A stretch of DNA of 64,000 nucleotides from Schoenoplectus triqueter. Taxonomy: Eukaryota; Streptophyta; Magnoliopsida; Poales; Cyperaceae. The DNA is taken from positions 434,001 through 498,000 of the forward strand of contig CAXKVV010000013.1 in assembly GCA_964058805.1 (NCBI GenBank), in the 5' to 3' direction. The notes under the pieces are model-generated. The model was not told the DNA's origin and did not search any database. It saw nothing but the letters and a program-made list of their open reading frames with translations. A program made the position numbers and the translations under genes. Positions 49,121-60,840 of this stretch are shown here, piece after piece (position 1 is the stretch's first letter; each line of letters begins with the position of its first letter).

Positions 49121-49238
49121 CACTACGATAAAAAAAAACTTTGACAACGGTTGTTGATTACATTTAACAACGGTTATTGAACCATTAGTAAAGGAGATAT
49201 CAGCAAAAGTATTGAAAACCGTTGTCAAATATGTAGTG
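49121..49238. mobile_element. Possible 118-bp miniature CACTA element (TSD ATA)
   Basis: Starts CACTACGATAAAA and ends AAATATGTAGTG, with ATA on both sides (49118-49120 and 49239-49241). It contains inverted aacaacggtt / aaccgttgtc motifs. The same motifs continue outside to 49440, so the inner TAGTG may be a coincidence within a larger CACTA end. Confidence 0.5.
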
Positions 49239-49432
49239 ATAACAAAACAAGATGTAGGCTTTGACAACGGTTCTTTATAGGAACCATTATTAAATAGAGT
49301 TTTAACAATGGTTTTAAGATGCTAACCATTGTGAAAGATGATTTTTGCAACGGTTATAAGTTGGAACCGTTGCCAAATGTATTTTTTTTAAATAAATAAT
49401 TTTTCACAATGGTTTTCTGTTAGAACCGTTGT

Positions 49433-49440
<8 letters not shown>
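49121..49440. repeat. CACTA subterminal repeat array (left end, larger element truncated)
   Basis: CACTA start followed by alternating tttgacaacggttc and gaaccgttgccaaa motifs. No matching right end is found further on, and an (AT)n run follows directly. Confidence 0.7.

Positions 49441-49484
<44 letters not shown>
49436..49484. repeat. (TA)n microsatellite
   Basis: About 24 uninterrupted TA units. Confidence 0.95.
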
Positions 49485-49486
<2 letters not shown>

Positions 49487-49549
49487 AAAATAGTTGTTTC
49501 TCGCCGCTAGCCCAGATTGCTAGCATATATTTATAAATTTCAATTCATA

Positions 49550-49815
49550 TATATATATGCAACACATATATATTTCAGAAAATAAATTTATATATGCTTC
49601 ACACATGCATATAAATCACAAACAATTAATATATACATCACACATACATATATCACAAACAATTAACATATATATCACACATGCATCACAAATAATTAAC
49701 ATATACATCACAAACAATTAACATATACACAACACATACATCACAAATAATTCATATATGCATCATACACCTACATCACAAACAATTCACATATACATCA
49801 CACATGCATCATAAA
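49550..49815. repeat. Minisatellite of catcacaaacaattaacatatacatcaca type
   Basis: Eight or so imperfect copies of a roughly 28-30-bp unit (catcacaaataattaacata, tacatcacaaacaattcaca and variants). Such arrays are common inside plant CACTA elements. Confidence 0.85.
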
Positions 49816-50060
49816 TTAATAATTAATATATATAATTATTTAAATATATCAAAGTATCCATGCATATCACAAAATATAAAAATTATTCATATCACAACAC
49901 TAAAGTACCCATAACACAGTTAGTAATTACATATCACAACACCAAATTTTTCAGGCTTTGTCTTACCCGGATGACTCAGTGCCCTCCAAGCTCTATCCAT
50001 CCTGGTTGTAGTATGTTCGGATTCAGTCCGTGCCCCAGACCAGGGATTTTCAAGAATATA

Positions 50061-50490
50061 TATATAGAGAGAGAGACTATTGTGAAAACGTTTATATTTT
50101 AACCAATATGCAAACACATCAAAAAATATTTTTTTTTCAAATCTCAAAAATTTTAATTTAAAATTTTCATTAAATTCTTCATATGAAAACCTTATGTGAT
50201 ACAAAATTTTGGAGCATTTTGAGTTTTTTAAATCACTCTTTTGAATTTTTGAAAAAACAATACAAACATTGAATATTTATTATTATTTTATGGGCTATTT
50301 TTTCAAAAAAATTCAAAAGAGTAGCTTAAAAAAACTCAAAATGCTCCAAATTTTCGTATTCTACAAGGTTTTCATATGAAAAATTTAGTGAAAGCCATAA
50401 AATGAATTTGATATTTTAAAGTATATTTTTTGATGCATTTGCATATCGGCTGAAATGCAAATATTTTCACAATAGTCTATCTCTATATAG
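50061..50490. repeat. Long imperfect hairpin 1 (arms about 200 bp)
   Basis: gagactattgtgaaaacg at 50073 is mirrored by ttttcacaatagtctatctc near 50465-50484. gagcattttgagttttttaa (50211) is mirrored by ttaaaaaaactcaaaatgctcc near 50327-50346. The arms stay alignable almost to the centre at about 50275. Noncoding; a foldback or long-TIR MITE. The second hairpin begins directly at its right end. Confidence 0.9.
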
Positions 50491-50898
50491 CCGTGTTATG
50501 GTGCTTTACAAAGAAAAAAATTTATATTGCTTTGAGGTGAGATTTAATAACCTGAGGTTTCAAATAGTCAATCTATGCTTCTCAATAATTTCTTCATGTC
50601 AAAATCTTGCGGGATATTAAATTTGATGATTTTTTGAGCTTTCTAGTTATTTTTTAATTATTTTTAAAATCAACACTAAAATAGACTATTTTCTTATGTT
50701 GAACAAGGATGATTTCAAAAATAATTTAAAAAATATCTATAAATCTAAGAAAATCATAAAATTTAATATCACATAAGATTTTTGATATGAAAAAATTACT
50801 GAGCAACTTAGATTGACGATTTGAGATCTCAGAATATTAAATCTTAACCCAAAGCAATATGAATTTTTTGCTCTGCAAAACACCATAACACATCTCAC

Positions 50899-50906
<8 letters not shown>
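50490..50906. repeat. Long imperfect hairpin 2 (arms about 190 bp), adjacent to hairpin 1
   Basis: gtgttatggtgctttacaaag at 50494 pairs with ctctgcaaaacaccataacac near 50870-50890. Further in, atattgctttgaggtgagat pairs with atcttaacccaaagcaatat. An (AT)n run (50902-50956) follows. Confidence 0.9.

Positions 50907-50956
<50 letters not shown>
50902..50956. repeat. (TA)n microsatellite
   Basis: About 27 TA units. Confidence 0.95.
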
Positions 50957-50958
<2 letters not shown>

Positions 50959-52725
50959 GAAAATATTTATATTTAGGCCCATATGAAAATCATAATTTTT
51001 GGAAAAATCAGAATTGTCATATCAAATCATTTTCTCCTCATTTGAAAAATAGCAAAAAATGTAAAATTTAGTTTACTAGTAAATTTTGATATGAAAATTA
51101 AAATAAATGGTTCAGATTGGTCTTTTGGATTCGAAAATAAGAGATATGATGCGAATTATAAAAATATTTTGTATTTCATAATTCACCATAACATAACACC
51201 CGACGAACACGACCCAATTCGAGATTAAATAGCCCGCAACCAGACCAAAATCAATAAATAATCTGAAAAGTGTCAGTAATTAATCCGTAAAATGCTCAAA
51301 TCTCAAAAGTAATTACAGTTGCTCATTTCTTCAAAAAGAAGCATTAGTCCATTCATTATGGAAACTAATATTTTTTAGAGAAATCGTGAGTTAGCAAAAG
51401 AACTAAGAATCAAATGTCTAGAAAATATAATATATGAAGTCCAATACGGATGATCAGTGATATCTCCGTTAACGTTAAAGTCACGGATTCAACCTCCAAT
51501 AAATGATTAGAGCGGAAATTAACACCTTAAGATAATTAGAAGTAAAACCCGACTTTCAATATGAAAATAATTTACAATAAAAAAATAACATATGAAGCAA
51601 AATTGAAATCAATTATTTTTGTGAGCGCATCAAATCTTTGTCATTCTCATCGTTCTCAACATCGTCCCTATCATCTATCCCTGTTTCCTCCGACTTCAAT
51701 TTTTCAAAAATTATTATGAAAAAGTATTTCGAAAAGGTTAATCAAATTTGGACTACGTTGTTAGATACTTCCAAATTTACTACAAAGTTCCTTCAAAAAA
51801 AAAAATTTCTCGTCGAAATTACAACCATCTATCTAACAGGCTGTTGTTTCATCCCATTGGGATTTAGCTCTTTGTTGGGCTTGAAAAGTTGCATTCTTTT
51901 TCTCTTTCATTTTATTTCTTTCAGATTCATCATTGGTTCAAGTAACAAGAAGTAATTAATGTTCGATTCATTGTACTTGTACCCTAGCTTTATATCAATT
52001 TTTTTATCACAAGTTCGAATATTCCATTCATTGTATCCGTGTTAAGGCGGATGTCCTGCCACGTTGGTACTCTTGAGTGAAATATCTATTGAATTATAAC
52101 ACGACATGCGCCAATCTTGTTCTGTACACACAACAAGCATTCAGGTGGCTAAGCTTTTGAAAATCATATGTGAGTTTAATAAGTCTTTGTATATATATTT
52201 AGTTATTGAGTAAAACATTCATAAGATTTTCTTTTACTTTCATATGCCGAACATCGATTTGTGTTGGCGTATTTGCTCCATCTTAAAATTAAACATGTAC
52301 GTTAGAATGTGCTTGAATCATTACTTGAATATTGAGTTTTCTTTTGGATTCAAAAATGTGTTGGCGTATTTGCTCCATCTTATAGTATCGTTAGAGGAAT
52401 ATTGAGTTTGTCAGTACTTGAATCATTACTTAATTAATGAGATATGGTTAATAGGATATCGATGCGGACCAAAAAGATAATACTAATATCCCAATTAAAA
52501 AAATTTGACTTACAACTTTTTACAAAATATATTAATTATTTACATGTTATGATTACATAAGAATATCAGAAACTAAATCCCTCTAGTTTTCTTTCTATTG
52601 AACTGATCTACATTATTACCATTCAAAATTTTCAAATACAATTTCAACATTACAAGATTTGTAATTAAATTTCACAGAATTTTGTTTTTGAAGCAGCACG
52701 AAACTCTGTTTAAGGCCGGATATAC
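50957..52725. other. Intergenic, no gene recognised
   Basis: An open frame at 51638-51955 (MSFSSFSTSSLSSIP...) has no recognisable domain, and I doubt it is a gene. The phrase tgtgttggcgtatttgctcc occurs twice (52260 and 52359), with duplicated tgaatattgagtttt around it. Confidence 0.5.
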
Positions 52726-52727
52726 AT

Positions 52728-52729
<2 letters not shown>

Positions 52730-52778
<49 letters not shown>
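52730..52778. repeat. (TA)n microsatellite
   Basis: About 24 TA units. Confidence 0.95.
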
Positions 52779-52784
<6 letters not shown>

Positions 52785-52894
52785 CAACGCCTTTATTTTT
52801 ATTAAAATATATGATCTTTAGTTTACTTTGTATTATGAAACACAGATATATATAATTGAAGAGTTGTGTATGATGATATGTATTGCACATATTG

Positions 52895-53235
52895 CTCTTG
52901 TTTTATGGATCGATTTTTTATTTTTAAAATCTAAATGATTAATTCAAACCGTTTAAAATAATTTTCATATGAATATTTACTTGTAGATCAAATTTTATAT
53001 ATTTTTAAATTTTTTTACTATTTTATTAGATAGTTAGAAAATCAATTGATTTAATTTTATGACTCATTCAGAAGAAGTGATTTTTGAAATATCTAAAAAA
53101 TAGTTAAAAAATTCTAAATATATATATATAATTCTATACAAGTAGATATTTGTATGAAAATCATTTTGAGCTTTTCGGATCGGCCATTTTGATTTTGAAA
53201 ACAAATAATTGATCCATAACATAAATAGCATACGT
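52895..53235. repeat. Foldback repeat (arms about 150 bp)
   Basis: ttttatggatcgattttttatttttaaaatc (left) is mirrored by gattttgaaaacaaataattgatccataac (right). acttgtagatcaaatttt is mirrored by aattctatacaagtagat. Similar half-copies occur at 18490-18720, 26870-27035 and 27300-27460, so this is a dispersed family. Confidence 0.8.
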
Positions 53236-53321
53236 GATATGCATAGTATAATATAGCCCAACTCATAATTAAAAATATATTTCCCTACATTAAGTAGTCT
53301 TTTAACAAAGATAAGCATATA

Positions 53322-54260
53322 TTGTATGATCAGAAAATGGAAGCCTTGACAATGAAATTTAAGAACCAGCTTATTCAAAGAAAATTAAGCCTCGTACAAG
53401 AATACATCAAGATCATGCAATGTGACACAACCCAAGTCGGCGGGTGCAGATTTGGTAGTTCATCACCATGGCAAGGAATCGCAGTGTCGGAGCAGTGTTT
53501 AGCACCTGGATATTTCTTGAGACGACATGCTTCCTCAGACTATATATCAGTCACCGTCATCTCCGCCTCCCCTCGTGTTTCTCCATTTAGGATGCTCTGT
53601 CAGGTTAAAAGCCGGACAATGGAGAAGTTAATCAGCTGGGAGCCGTTGAAAGGAAATTTGAATTCAAAGTTGGCGCAACTGGGAAAGAAGTGGGCTGTCC
53701 ATTATTATGATTTCATTATCTCATTCAAACTCCAATTCTTTGTTTAGATTTCATTATCCATTGTTATGATCTCCATTTCTCAATTGGAATCATAACATGC
53801 TCCCACACACAGCTTCCATAGCCAGCAATACCATCATTGTCAACTCCACTTCTCTCATCATCGCTTCTAGATCCATCTCTCTGTGCAATGTCTGCTGTCT
53901 CAGTTTCTCCGTCTCCCTTATTTGACCGTCATTAAGGTCTAATGGTGTGAAGTGAAACAATATGTCAGGTTTCAGGCCCCTAAGCCAGAAGAAGGATCGC
54001 TCGACAATGTGTCAGTCAGAAAGCTGACACATTACTGCACGAGATAAATGTGTCAGTCAGCAAGCTGAAACAAACGATCATAATTCTTGGCATAGTTCGA
54101 TAATCCACGAGATATGAGAGAAATGTGGAGATCAGGCTGGTTTGGTGGTATAGATAGGATATCATTTAGGAGGCATTCTTCTTCATAAATAGTGGCGGGA
54201 CTAAAACTGTGGTCTCAACAAACTCACTCTTGTTCTGCTTTTATTTCTTTTCCCACACAT
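53322..54260. other. GC-richer block of unknown origin
   Basis: A higher-GC island between AT-rich flanks. The plus frame 53322-53747 has no recognisable domain. The minus strand near 53800-53930 reads a charged helix (REMDLEAMMREVELTMM) reminiscent of a retroelement gag start. Repeated tgtgtcagtcag-aagctgac motifs occur at 54006-54075. Possibly a retroelement piece; not established. Confidence 0.35.
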
Positions 54261-54899
54261 TTTCTTAACCGCAATTGTATCATAATTATATACAATTAAA
54301 ACTAGCAGATACTAACAGAGAATAAAACGACTTATATATTAATAATTAAGCTTGATATGATTAATAAGTGATTTTTAATTTCACATTAATTGATATATAT
54401 ATATGTGTGTACTCGTCATACATGTCCCTAGCTTGTACTAGAATTCCAATACAACTATTAATTGTTAAAACCTCTATGCCTAGTTCACCAACTTTTTATA
54501 TTGGGCCGGCATAATCGTTCGTTTCAAATTATAAATTTGGTGAAAATTATTTTTCAAATGCATCATGTAGTATATATATGTTATCCATTTAGAATCCACA
54601 ACGCATTCTGTAATGATGCGATACAAATACACACGCAACAACAACAGATTCAAACTGTAATTTTACACCGTTAAAAGGCCCAGTTGAGGTTTCACAAATC
54701 CGTAAATGGTTGGCTGGTCGTCTAGCTGGGCTTATTTAGTCGTGTGTAGAATTGTAGTCATTTGTCAATCGGGTTCATTAATTATAGACGTTGAATTGCA
54801 AATTAGACAGATATTATCTTCTTGTTTTTCAACTTTATAATTTACTGTAAAATATTATTAATTGTTCTCTCGCATAATTAATTGTATATTGAATGGTTT
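54261..54899. other. Intergenic
   Basis: No feature recognised; the open frame at 54462-54674 is not protein-like. Confidence 0.45.
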
Positions 54900-55148
54900 T
54901 GGCAGTCGTACTAATGATGATTCTATTAAGGCCTAGAGGTGAATAGCCAACAATTCAAAATTATAAATCTTTTTGGACAATTTTACTATTTAATATCAAA
55001 TAGCTTTAATACAGCTCAATCTCTTGCATGCATTCATCAATAGGCTTTCCTATTAAGCATCTTAAAACATGACTCACAAAATAAAATAATAAAATTTAAA
55101 TTTATTGCTTTACAAATCGATAAATTAAAGGAATTATTTAGTATAACA
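54900..55148 (-). mobile_element. Possible LTR-start fragment
   Basis: The right end ggaattatttagtataaca gives, on the minus strand, TGTTATACTAAATAATTCC. This matches the start of the LTR piece ending at 23980 and resembles the start of the 19374 LTR. The rest is undefined. Confidence 0.35.
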
Positions 55149-55919
55149 ATATTCTTTTTTTGTCGATTTGTAAAATCAAATGCATGAAAGGGAAATTCAA
55201 TATTTATCTATAGGGCACATTCATTTTTCTCTCACTTTTTAAAAATCGGGCAAAACGGATCAAGCTATGTCGAAATAAACTCCCACTCAATTAATGCAGT
55301 CATTTCTTATAAATAAAAATATAGCAATAAAACAACAATTAACATAAAGCATACAAACTATATAGTAAATGGCACACGTGCATGAATCACAAGCAAATTC
55401 AAGTTTAACCTAAGATCACAAATTATCCAAGATTCATTTCTAGATCTCCTAAATTTCAACCGTAATACTAAATTCAAGTTTTTAAGCATAACAACACAGA
55501 ATCAAAATCAAAACGAAGATACAACAAAGAGGATTCCTAAGATAGATATATAAAAAAAAAGTGATAATCACTCATGGCCTCCTCACCACCATTTCCTTCT
55601 TCTCCTCCATTTTCTCGCATGACAACATCATCATCTTGATTTTCGGCATTCACCTATTTTTGGAGGCAAAAATTCATGTCGAGCAGATAAAAAAACAATT
55701 TAGGAGATTTGAAGTTGAATCTTGGATAATTTGTGATCTTAGGTTTATGTTAATTTAAAATTTATGTGAACGTAGAAAAACTTTTTGATTATTAGTTTAT
55801 GTTAATTAAAAAATATTTATTTATTACAAATAACGATTTTATTGTAATGTTCATGCAATTATGTAGTTGTTCTTTGTACTTAAATTGAAAAAAAAATAAT
55901 GTACATGCATTTATTTATG
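55149..55919. other. Intergenic
   Basis: No gene recognised. The open frame 55561-55758 lacks family features. Confidence 0.45.
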
Positions 55920-56266
55920 GGGAGGGATCCCTTGACAATGGATTTTTAAATAAATAGCAAAAAAAATTTAAAAATAGATTTTTTAAAAATATTATTTTAC
56001 TTATAGATTGATAGTGTTTTAAATTTCATATAATTGCATTATTATTTGATAGTATATCAAGAACAAATTTATACAATTTGCATCGGTTTTAATTTAATGG
56101 TTTTTGATGAACAATCGTACAATAACAAAATTGTATGAAATTTGAAACTCTATCAATCTTTAAGTCAAAGAACATAACTATAGTTTTTTCTAAGATTTTT
56201 TTGCCATTTATTTAAAACTTACATGTCAAGATTGTCAAAGTAACACATTGTCAAGGGATCCCTCCC
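55920..56266. mobile_element. 347-bp MITE with about 21-bp perfect TIRs
   Basis: The left end GGGAGGGATCCCTTGACAATG is the exact complement of the right end CATTGTCAAGGGATCCCTCCC. The interior is AT-rich and partly palindromic. The flanks TTATTTATG (left) and TTAATTTATG (right) are a near-perfect 9-10-bp duplication, suggesting a Mutator-type MITE. Relatives lie at 19234-20602 (split) and about 60738-61060. Confidence 0.88.
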
Positions 56267-56779
56267 TTAATTTATGTGTATCTTTTTTATTATAATAAAA
56301 TTTTGAGCTAACAATTAATTATTTCAAAATATATTTTAATAATTATTAGTATTATTTATATGAGATAATATTTTGTTCTCCCAAACATCCATCCCCTGGA
56401 TCATCCCTGCACTATTGGCGCTTATTTTTTTTAATTAAGCTCGACATCTCATATATATAGTTTCTTCAGTATAGTATGTTTTCTCTTTCCTCAATTAAAT
56501 TTGACAACTGGAGCTATTTTTTTAATTCTGTCTTCCTTGAAACTTGTAATGTTGAAATATGTATTTTAGGTATTAGAACTTATGATCTTGAACATATAAT
56601 TAGAATGTCGTGATGTTGGACATATTATTAGATTGAAAAAGTTGTGTAAAAATATATTTTAAAGTTTACTTGATGCTTTATGAGAAAATATTATTTTTAT
56701 GATGACAATTTTATTTTCTGTGTTATTTAGTAAATAATTGAAAGAAATCTATAATACAGATAGTTAAATAATTGTAAAA
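56267..56779. other. Intergenic
   Basis: No feature recognised. Confidence 0.45.
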
Positions 56780-57005
56780 AAGAAATCTATATACCTACAA
56801 AAGATATTTAAATACTGAGAATAAATATCTAAATACTTAAATAAGTAAATCACACAATCATAAATAAAAAATCTAAATACCTAGAACACATATATAAATA
56901 CCTAAATAAGTAAATCACAAAATTATAAACAAAATCTAAATACCTTGAGAAGATAATTAAATATTCAGGATGCATATCTAAATATCTAAATAAGTAAATC
57001 ACATA
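56780..57005. repeat. ATCTAAATA-type minisatellite, inverted second locus
   Basis: Repeated units such as aaatacctagaacacatatataaatacctaaataagtaaatcac, the complement of the 27905-28640 units. Confidence 0.8.
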
Positions 57006-57157
57006 ATACAACAACAAGAACAAGAACAACAACAAAGCCTTTAATCCCAAATAAATTGGGGGTAGGCTAGAAATGAAACTCAATCGAAAAGCATAAGATC
57101 AAAGATCTCAAATATCAATGATAATAATGAGGATGATGAAGGTAATAATAATAATAA

Positions 57158-57872
57158 GGGTCGCACACTTGTACAAATGGATTCCTCATCGGTTGCAGAC
57201 CTTATATTGCTCTAGATGCATGCCATTTAAATGGAAAATGGAAGGGCATTCTTGCTGCAGCAATTGTTGTTGATGGGAATAGTTGGATATTTCTAATTGC
57301 TTTTGCTGTAATGGAAACCGAGAGCGAGGATTCTTGGGAGTGGTTCTTAAGGCGATTGTATGATGCAATAGGAATGCCAAATGAGTTTGTAATCTCATCT
57401 GACATGCAAAAAAGGTTAGTAGATGCTCTTTCAAGAGTGTATCCATTGGCAGAACATAGAGAATGCATGAGACATCTCTATAAAAATTTGAAGAAGCACT
57501 TTAAGAGTAAAAAGTTAAAGTCTGAACTTTGGCAGGCCGCACAAACATATTCTATAGGCCAGTTTCAAAAACACATTTTGGAGATGGAAGCTACAAGTCC
57601 AGCAGTAATGACATACCTAAGAAAAGAACATAATAAGTTTTGGAGCAAAAGTCAGTTCGGGACAATCGCAAAATGTGACTACATCACTAATAATATTGCG
57701 GAGACTTTTAACTCTTGGATATCTGATTCAAGGGAGATGCCTGTTTTGGATCTGCTTGATTCAATTCGACAAAAGATAATGGTGAGATTTAATGAAAAGA
57801 AGAGAATTGCTAGGAATTGGAAAGGTCCATTAGTTCCTAAGGTGGAAAAGCACATAAGGTCTCTTTCTCGGG

Positions 57873-57906
<34 letters not shown>

Positions 57907-58515
57907 CAACTTTCTATAATTAAACATCCTTATCAATAAACAATATAGTAAAGAAAATTTATTTTTGATATATATTTTTTATTTGTTTAGAATTTAGTTG
58001 AGTATGATGTGCATAGAAGTTCAGATTTTTCCGCGGAGGTACAACATAAGGATAAAAGATGGGAGGTGAATTTACATGACCGGCAATGCACTTGTCGAGA
58101 ATGGCAAGTAAAAGGTATTCCTTGTGTTCACGCAGCTGCGTTCATTGTAACATTTCGAAATGTAAAGTGGGAAGAATACGTTGATCCTCATTTTACAGTA
58201 ACTCAGTTTAAGGCTGCATATTCTATGGGAGTAGCATCCATGTCAAGCAAACATGAGTGGTTGAGTTATGATTTGAGATTTAAGTTGCTCCCTCCTGTAT
58301 TGAAAAGGCCTGCTGGAAGACCAAGAAAGAATAGAATTAAAGTATCAGATGAAACAAAGAAGAAATCCAATAAATGCTCCAGATGTGGTTTGTTTGGACA
58401 TCATAAGAATACATGTAAAAATACAGTTTCAGAAGGCTATGATGAGGAAAGCTCTCAAGTTACCCAAGCAACACAAGGATTGTCTAATAAAAGGTTATCT
58501 CATCATAATTCATAA
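57158..58515 (+). CDS. MuDR/MULE-like transposase, N-terminally incomplete, one intron
   Basis: Open from after a stop at 57155. Exons 57158-57871 and 57991-58515 join in phase 0 across an intron holding a (TA)n run. Domains in order: MULE transposase core with GCRPYIALDACHLNG (first Asp), VISSDMQKRLVDAL (second Asp) and TNNIAETFNSW; SWIM zinc finger CTCREWQVKGIPCVHAAA; AT-hook-like RPAGRPRKNR; CCHC knuckle CSRCGLFGHHKNTC; stop after RLSHHNS. The SWIM and CCHC cysteines and histidines are all present and there is no stop in 411 residues. The N-terminal DNA-binding part usual in MuDR proteins is missing upstream. No Mutator TIRs are found, so this is either a broken transposon or a candidate domesticated gene. 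I favour the former. Confidence 0.85.
57874..57904. repeat. (TA)n in the MULE intron
   Basis: About 15 TA units right after the donor site. Confidence 0.95.
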
Positions 58516-60135
58516 ATAATTCCATTAATCTTTATTTATAGTGACTTCAATTGTAAAAGTTTTGTATGATATTTTATAGGGCTGGAAAAAAGGTCAACAC
58601 AAGAACAAGGAAAAAGGCATGTACGACAAGCTTATTGCCTCTGCAAGAAGAAATATAGTTTTTTATTAAATATTTTTGATAAAATCGCTTGGACGTATCA
58701 TTTTGTTAAATCCTTTTGTATGAGAAGGCTTGAGACAAAGCATGGAATCTCTTAATGAGGAAATTATTGACAGTACTTGCTATCTATGTGAAATATTTGA
58801 TATGATTTTGTTCACGAAGTGTATAATTTATTTTGAAAAATTGCTAGTAAGGCCTTGTGCTTTTTCCTTCTGATAAATTAGGAAGATGTCCTTTGTGCTT
58901 TTGCCTTCTGATAAGGCTCTTTAAGAAAATTACGGATGGAGTAGAATAAAACAAAGTGTATGATGCTTCTTCATCCATTGATGAAGAAAGCTAAATGAAT
59001 TATTTTTGACAAAAGAAATGCAATAAAGGTGTTGGGGGCATAAGAATTTATTTCATTTATATTGTTTTATCGTTCATCTTTTTGGATAGTTTGCAAACTA
59101 TGCAGATTGGTATTGTTGCCTCTGCAAGAAGAAATATATTTTTTTAAAGAGAAGCCTTGAGACAAAGGCGTCTGGATGTAATGTTTGTCATTCTGCAAAT
59201 AGGATATTAATTAATGCAAGTCTAAGTCTAAGAGTTACATGGGTAAATATAATGTAATGTGAAGAGTTTATGGAGATATATGATATATTAAGAGTTGAAG
59301 GATATGAGTAAATATGAAATGAACAAAGACTTAAAAGGGTAAATATGATATTAAGCCTTATTATTATTATGCTGCTAGAGGGAGTGGTTTTATCGGTTTC
59401 TAGTACCATACCGCCTTCATGCACGGAAGTGTCACGCGCCACCAACAAAGATAAAAGATGTGTTACTCTTTTTATTTTGTTTCTATTTCATCGCAAGAGA
59501 GAACCATAGAGATCCAGCATTAATACTTTTATTTTTTACTTTTGCAAAGTGGTCCCCAAATTATTAATATTTTTATAATAGTCCAAATTGTATGTTAAAT
59601 ATTTTTTATATTACATTTCTCCCCTTCTTTAAATAAATTCCGTCCTCGAAATTTCAAATCGCATTATGATTTAAAATGGACAGATAAATCTTAAAACTTG
59701 TGTAAAGAAATAACTTTTCTACGAAATCATGTTGTCAACAAATATATATAAATAATTAAATATTAAGGAAGATAATGTCAATATATAATAAGTTAATCAT
59801 AACAATATTTTTTTGTCTATTAAAAATAATTTAGTTTATATATATACATAATTCTAATAATATATATATATTAATAAATAATTCATTAAAAACATAAGAC
59901 TTTCAATTTTTTTGTATATAATACTTTCATTTTAATAAATATTTTTTAATATAATACATATACTCGTATGCTTCATGGCGAGGTGGACACGTTGCAAAAT
60001 TGAAATTGGGCTCCCAATTATTTCGTATTTTCGTTATGGTAATAAAGTACTCCCTTCAAAATCATGGGCCTGTCTGAAGGGACATGAATATCCTCTGAAA
60101 TAAATTGTTCGAAGTTATTATGATTTTCAAATTTA
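58516..60135. other. Downstream of the MULE gene, no gene recognised
   Basis: 58580-58670 is A-rich and might be a further exon or 3' UTR (aagaacaaggaaaaaggcatg). The phrase tgcctctgcaagaagaaatata occurs at 58636 and again at 59117, indicating a roughly 480-bp-spaced duplication. Confidence 0.5.
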
Positions 60136-60303
60136 CTAGTTAGGTATCCGCAATATGCGGTGGCCAATATCATTGTTTGACACTTTATATTAAATAATTA
60201 AGAAATAATAATAAAATATGCATTATATTATTATATATTCATGACACATCAAATGGGTTAAAACTTTTAGACTCTTAGATATGCCATATCATTAATATAG
60301 TGT
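60136..60303 (-). mobile_element. Helitron-like fragment with intact 3' hairpin
   Basis: The minus-strand 3' end reads ...CCGCATATTGCGGATACCTAACTAG followed by T. It has a perfect 5-bp stem (ccgca-ata-tgcgg on the plus strand at 60148-60160) eight bases before CTAG, the classic Helitron terminus. The 5' end near 60303 (CACTATATTAATGATATGGC) resembles the start of the 35978-36392 element but lacks a clean TC. Confidence 0.5.
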
Positions 60304-60335
60304 TTCTCTATTTTCATTTAAAATAGATGGGTATT

Positions 60336-60585
60336 CTAATTTAATACTCGCACGTTGTGGCGGTTATTTTTTTGTTTATTATATCCATTTTAATTTATTT
60401 CATATTAAAAATATAATATTATAAAATCTCTGACAGTTACTAAAATTGATGGATGAGTTGAATATAATAACCGTAAAAGATTGAATAATTGATGACACAC
60501 TTTGCTCATTTTCTATTGATCATAATGATTTTATGTTTGCAAAATTTGCGTTTTCTTTTTCTGAACCATTAATTATACTATATGA
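60336..60585 (-). mobile_element. Possible second Helitron-like fragment
   Basis: On the plus strand, CTAATTTAATACTCGCACGTTGTGGCGG shows a similar terminal layout (CTAG mutated to CTAA, stem cgcac/gtggcg). The putative 5' end TCATATAGTATAATTAATGG is at 60585. Weak. Confidence 0.3.
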
Positions 60586-60737
60586 TATATTCTATAAATA
60601 AAGTTAATATTTTTGTCATTAAATACAACTTTATAGACAAGTCCTTGGATAGTTCAATTGAGAACAACAAAACTTTATTAACTTAATTATTCATCATTAT
60701 AGAAAAATATAACATATATATGTCATTATAAGTAGGT

Positions 60738-60809
60738 TGGAGATCAGTTGACAATGAGTTATTTTAACAAATTTGAAAATTAATTTCATAATAAATACAA
60801 ATAAAATCT

Positions 60810-60840
<31 letters not shown>

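Noticed and set aside
49550..49815. Regularly spaced repeats that could suggest a CRISPR-like array
   Set aside because: Units are directly adjacent and degenerate with no unique spacers; an AT-rich minisatellite in a plant transposon.
51638..51955. 105-residue plus-strand frame with Ser-rich start
   Set aside because: No domain, no splice context, in a repeat-rich intergenic stretch.
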